64,000 bases of DNA from Diphasiastrum complanatum (Eukaryota; Streptophyta; Lycopodiopsida; Lycopodiales; Lycopodiaceae), in NCBI GenBank assembly GCA_029204225.1, contig CM055098.1, forward strand, positions 56,246,537 through 56,310,536, read 5' to 3'. Shown here in pieces: positions 59,793-64,000 of the stretch (positions within the stretch are counted from its first letter, which is position 1; each line of letters opens with the position of its first letter). The notes beneath the pieces are model-generated. The model did no database searches and was not told the DNA's origin. It was given only the letters and a program-made list of their open reading frames with translations. The position numbers and the translations under genes were made by a program.

Positions 59793-60940
59793 TGCTCACG
59801 CCAAAGCAAATGCGATGGCAAAACTTTCTCTCAAAATTCAATATAGACATTGTACACACGGCGGGAAAGCACAATGTGGTGGTAGACGCACTAAGTAGAC
59901 AGGAACACTTGATGGCAACAGTGACAACTCAGGTGACTGGCCTACTCCAAGAAATCAGGGAGAATTATGGTGCAGATGCATTAGCGAAGGACTTAATGAT
60001 CAAATTCCAATTGGGAAAGCCTCATAAACATTTCACTTGGAAAGATCAAATGGTTGTTTATAAACAACGCAGAGTATATGTCCCAGACAACATCAACCTG
60101 AGGAAGAAAGTCTTGCAAGAACATCATGACGTACTAGCCGCCCGACATCCAGGGGTGAATCGCATGTATGAACTTCTCAAAAAAGGCTTCTATTGGCCAG
60201 GTATGTGGGCAGACGTTGAATCCTATGTGCAAACATGCCCGACATGTCAACAAGTGAAGGTGGAACCGCTAGCTCCAGCAAGACTACTCCAACCATTACC
60301 GGTACCAGCATACCCATGGGATTCGGTGAGCATGGATTTTATTGTTCAACTACCACGGTGCCAAGGCTTTGACTCAATTTATGTGGTGGTTGACCGCTTT
60401 TCAAACCAAGTTCATCTAGTACCAACTAAAAGTTCGGTGACAGCTAAAGAAGTGGCAAGGTTATTTTTCAAATGTGTCTTCAAATACCACGGCCTGCCTA
60501 GAACGATTATTTCTGACCGAGACACCAAGTTCGTCGGAAAGTTTTGGACTTGTCTATTGCGCCTCGTGGGAACTGGACTGAATTTCAGCACTGCATATCA
60601 CCCTCAGACAGATGGGCAAACGGAACGAGTCAATCGACAGATTGAACAATATTTACGAGATTATGTCGCTTGGGACCAATCCGATTGGGTCAACTACTTG
60701 GATATTCTCGAGTTTGCACATAACAACCAAGTGAACAGATCTACTGGAAGGGCACCCTTTGAGATAAGCAATGGTCGGCTACCGATTGTTCCAAGCTCTT
60801 TTCTTACAGGCGTGCAAGAAACACCAGTACCCACTGTGGAGGAATTCATCAATGAGTGGCACACAAAGTTGATAGAGGTGAAGTCATTTTTAGAGCAGTT
60901 ACAAAGGAGTATGGCAGCTAACGTAAACCCACATCGATGA
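59792..60940 (+). pseudogene. Gypsy family 1 RNase H end and integrase
   Basis: FNIDIVHTAGKHNVVVDALS closes RNase H. Integrase follows: HHDVLAARHPGVNRMYELL (HH), TCPTCQQVKVEPLAPA (CC), [34 protein letters not shown] and [19 protein letters not shown], so the zinc finger and all three catalytic residues are kept. It ends at a TGA (60938-60940) that is CGA in the 39-kb copy. The 5' end of the frame is set by the LARD insertion and its target duplication. Confidence 0.85.
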
Positions 60941-61354
60941 GAACTGGAATTTGAGGAAGGTGATCAAGTATGGCTGAACACAAAGAACATTGCGTTGCCA
61001 AAAGGTTTTTCTCATAAGTTCGTTCGACCATATGCGGGACCATATTATGTCACCAAGAAGATCAACCTAGTGGCTTATCGATTGGCGCTGCCGTCCAGCT
61101 TGGATATACACAATGTGTTTCATATCTCATTACCAGAACAAATATTGACACATAGAAAGCGAACTGGCGTTCAACGTGAATATCTAGTGAAGTGGCTATG
61201 GGCTCCACTTATTGAGGCTTCTTGGGAGTACGAAGACAAACTTAAGGAGGGAGCCCCTGAAGTGCTAGCAGATTATCTGCAGAAGAACCAACGCAATAGC
61301 CGTTTTCCCAGATCGGCACACAAAACACTACCTGGCGGCATGCCTCCTACATAA
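60941..61354 (+). pseudogene. Gypsy family 1 integrase C-terminus and chromodomain
   Basis: After the stop, the same frame continues ELEFEEGDQVWLNTKNIALP, KGFSHKFVRPYAGPYYVTKK and IHNVFHISL (integrase C-terminal module). The chromodomain follows: TGVQREYLVKWLWAPLIEAS, WEYEDKLKEG. About 110 bp between HISL and the chromodomain that are present in the 39-kb copy (near 39185-39280) are deleted here. Confidence 0.8.
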
Positions 61355-61593
61355 ACATTCATGCCATTCTGAAGTTCAAGGAACTTCCAGGTATCTTTCT
61401 TAAGTTTGTCAATAAATCACTTGCAGCTTTACACAGGTTTTACGTAAGTGAACTTTATCTACACTTTTCTTGTGCTACTGCCAATGTATTTTTTATTCAA
61501 AGTTGTTAAGGCCAGTGAATTAAGCCCGTGCCATACGTCCTAGGTCTAGTTTGGCCCTGATGAGGACATCGGCTTTTTCAAACGAGGGGAGGA

Positions 61594-62511
61594 TGTTGTA
61601 AAGCTGACTCAGGTGCACCCAGTGTGCCTTGTAAGACTCTAAGGGGTGACGCTCCCTAAGGTCCCAGAGCAAGTTAGAATGTCAAGGACTGATTCGCCGA
61701 CCTGTGGTGAGCCAGTCAAGTAGTCACAAGTCATGAGCTAGCTCTGGAGCTCGAGTCATGGCCTAGTCAGGAAGCAAGTTGATTCTGCCGCCAGGATGGC
61801 TCCCGGGACCCATGTCCGGGAGCCAGACTGATTCTGCCAGGCTTGTCAGGCTTAATCAGCAAAATAAAAACTAAGTCCCAAAAAGCGTGCTTTATCAGAA
61901 AGCACTATGTTTCAGAACATAGGGGGTGCGCCGAATCACAGCAGAACTATAGGGGGAGTCCGGCAGACAGAAACTTGGGCAGCTCAACCAGCGGCAGGAA
62001 TCCAGTCGCCAGGCCTCAGCTCCCTCTATCAGCACGAGCCAGGCATAATGCCCAGCACGTGTTGGTGGCCCCGAGACCGGTCAGTCTATGTATGAATGTA
62101 ACATCTTCCAAATCTAATAAAGTTGATCCTTAGGGATGATTACCATTTCGGTTTCGCCTCCGGGATTGGTCCAAGTGGAAGGACCCTTACTACAACCTTT
62201 TTGCATCGCTGGCGCCTAAGGGTCCCTGTCATCGACATGGGGCTTGCCGCTATGCCAATTGGTCAGTTTGGCGACCACTATGCCTTGGGTTTCATGTGTG
62301 GCTTGTCTTTGCCTTTGGTTACCTTTTGGGGACAGATTCTGAGTTGGCTTTCGGGTTGGTTGGGATTCCAGTTTTCTTAAGTCTAAATAGTTAATCTTGT
62401 TACGTTTCTGAGTTGGCTTTTACGTAAGTGCATGATGGCTGAATGTTAGACTTAAGCGCGTGTTGGGGAAACCGCTCAAGTCCCAGCGCGCTTTGAGGCA
62501 CCGGTGCAACA
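61594..62511 (+). repeat. 3' LTR of gypsy family 1 (918 bp)
   Basis: TGTTGTAAAGCTGACTCAGG to CACCGGTGCAACA, following the polypurine tract AACGAGGGGAGGA. It aligns end to end with the LTR at 39741-40658 without a length change. Confidence 0.9.
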
Positions 62512-63698
62512 ACATCCCATGTAGGCTCAACTTTCCATGCTTAACGTTGCCAACTCTGATTTGACCAGTACATAGGCCTATGACTAAACTAGTTGAATCT
62601 TTCACACCAACCATCCTGCAGTTAGTGAATCCCTTAGAGGGCAGTTAGCCCCCCGTAAGGGATAGCTAACTGCTTACCAAGAGACCATTAATATTGTGTG
62701 GTAGAACATAAGATAACCTTGGAAAGGAAGCCGAGAGAAGAAGATTTTTTATAATAAGACAAAGTTTATCCTTCATGAAGCCATTTTTTTTAAAGGCATT
62801 TAGTAAAATTTCTATCTCTTTCAGGAAGGTTTCTTGTTTGTTGCAGCAATACATTCCAAAAATAACTTGGGAGATAATCATCTTGTATGACTTGTAGACT
62901 GGTCTATTAAAGGCCAGATTTATGTCCTGTAAATACAAAAAAGATAATTCCCTTCTTTTGTAAAATTTTGATGTTGGAAAATTAATTTGAATTGAAAAAT
63001 AATTGTAAGATCAATCAGGCTCTGTAACGAAACGAAACAAAACTAGACGAAACGAAGCGAAATTTGGACGAGCTCTGATATTGATATTGCTGAAGCGAAG
63101 TAATTGTGAAACGAAGCGAAACGAAATGCGAAGCAAAAATAGTCGCGAACGAAATCAATTCAGATGGAGTTCGGATATGATTGCTGGTCATTGCCTGCTA
63201 TATCATTCCTACAATCCTCCAATATGTAGACAGACACTGCTGATCTATGTTATAAAATAATACAGCATTCAACAAGATTGAACCAGTGTGCGGAATTGAT
63301 TAAACAAGTAAATGAGATACATGCATAATAGCAGACAACAATTCATTCAAGATTAGACACAATTCAAAATGATATGTGCGAAACAGCTACAATATCATTT
63401 AATGATCCTCTTGATTTCGAACACTATGTTACAGACCCACACAGTGCATTGGCATGAGAGAAAATAAAATTTTCCCACGAATAGTGTCTCGCTTACTAGC
63501 GGACTTCTTGGATCTATTGATCCTCTTACAAAATTGTCTCGCTCACAAACAGACTTGTATTTTGTATTTTTTGTCTTTCTGTATATATTTTATGTATCCA
63601 GCAAAATGTATATATTTCGCGAACTTTTTCGTGTTGCTTCAAGTAACATTCCTAATCAGACAGATTAAACATCCATAACTAATCATGGATTACACCCT
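62512..63698. other. Unassigned; includes a degenerate GAAACGAAGC-type repeat
   Basis: Around 63025-63150 the 5-mers CGAAA and CGAAG recur many times (GAAACGAAACAAAACTAGAC, GAAACGAAGCGAAACGAAAT), an irregular purine-rich simple repeat. The rest is AT-rich with no recognised coding frame. Confidence 0.5.
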
Positions 63699-64000
63699 CG
63701 TCCCTCAACAGCCAAGATAAACTTGTTACTCTTGAGTTCTGAGAAAGGAGACTCTGAACCACTGCATAATTCAATTAACATTGATAAATGTTAATTACAA
63801 ATCCGCACATAATAATGCATAATCCATTATCAAACAAAATCACCTATGAAAATAATAGGAGAATTCATAGATCAGTAAGATGGTGTGCTTCATTCACAAG
63901 GAAATCAGTGATACAATAGGGTCTGTCACACTCTGCTTCTAATTCTTGAAGAACAGTGTGAAAAACATAAACTAGACAGGCTGGCGATCTACTACATTAT
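63699..64000 (+). repeat. Partial LTR related to the one at 42471-43750, inverted
   Basis: 63704-63855 (TCCCTCAACAGCCAAGATAA and onward) matches the reverse complement of 43600-43749 at most positions, including AAAGGAGACTCT and ACCACTGCATAATTCAATTA. The proposed border has CG where TG is expected. The repeat runs off the right edge. Confidence 0.55.

Larger units (their letters stand above)
53215..62511 (+). mobile_element. Ty3/gypsy chromovirus family 1, 5'-truncated, interrupted by a LARD-like element
   Basis: It starts inside protease (CTTCCATGGGGCAACCCCCA, as at 36540), then reverse transcriptase, RNase H (split by the insertion 55020-59792), integrase, chromodomain, 3' UTR, polypurine tract (61581-61593) and a 918-bp 3' LTR (61594-62511). 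gag and 5' LTR are absent. It is the best preserved pol of the family in this window and shows what was lost in the 35-40 kb copy. Confidence 0.85.

Overview
This is nuclear DNA from a land plant. The one recognisable host gene is a plant-type RecQ helicase (RECQSIM: UBA-like N-terminus, then Walker A and DEAH helicase motifs). It is split into short exons by very long introns, and most of the window is nested LTR retrotransposons, LINEs and tRNA-derived repeats. Introns of more than 10 kb filled with decayed chromoviruses, copia elements and LINEs suggest a large-genome lineage such as a fern, lycophyte or gymnosperm. I cannot name the species from sequence alone.

Left part (1-20 kb, minus-strand host gene). 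Five RECQSIM exons lie at 19792-19000, 18934-18791, 18411-18192, 18064-17954 and 5132-4940. All have GT/AG junctions and consistent phases. The later exons lie beyond the left edge. The fourth intron is 12.8 kb. It holds two head-to-head LINE pieces (5.5-7.2 kb), the 5' part of another LINE (7.2-8.3 kb), a chromodomain Ty3/gypsy element (8.3-11.9 kb), a second gypsy pol fragment (11.9-13.6 kb) and a long decayed LINE (13.6-17.9 kb). A ~405-bp TRIM-like mini LTR element carrying a tRNA-like sequence in each 144-bp LTR is inserted once in the gypsy pol (with a 5-bp target duplication) and once in the LINE. The next intron contains a pol-less gypsy derivative (309-4.3 kb).

Middle part (20-35 kb). 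There are two broken minus-strand fragments of unrelated host genes: an RNA polymerase largest subunit, probably the Pol IV/V type, and a subtilisin-like protease. A duplicated locus follows with five tRNA-like SINE-type units, four of them in tandem. Next come a second pol-less gypsy remnant with an LTR, a hAT-like BED-finger fragment, a copia element that has lost most of its reverse transcriptase, and a CT/CA microsatellite.

Right part (35-64 kb). A gypsy/chromovirus family with a 918-bp LTR appears twice (35.1-40.7 kb and 53.2-62.5 kb). The second copy is interrupted by a pol-less, LARD-like LTR element (55,020-59,792, target duplication TGCTC) with a 460-codon open frame. A minus-strand copia element (47.1-53.1 kb) retains gag, protease, integrase, reverse transcriptase and RNase H pieces. 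Other copia fragments and a 1.28-kb LTR lie at 41-43.8 kb, and part of a related LTR is at the right edge. None of the autonomous elements looks intact. Several of their stop codons are CGA-to-TGA changes, the pattern expected from decay of methylated CpG.
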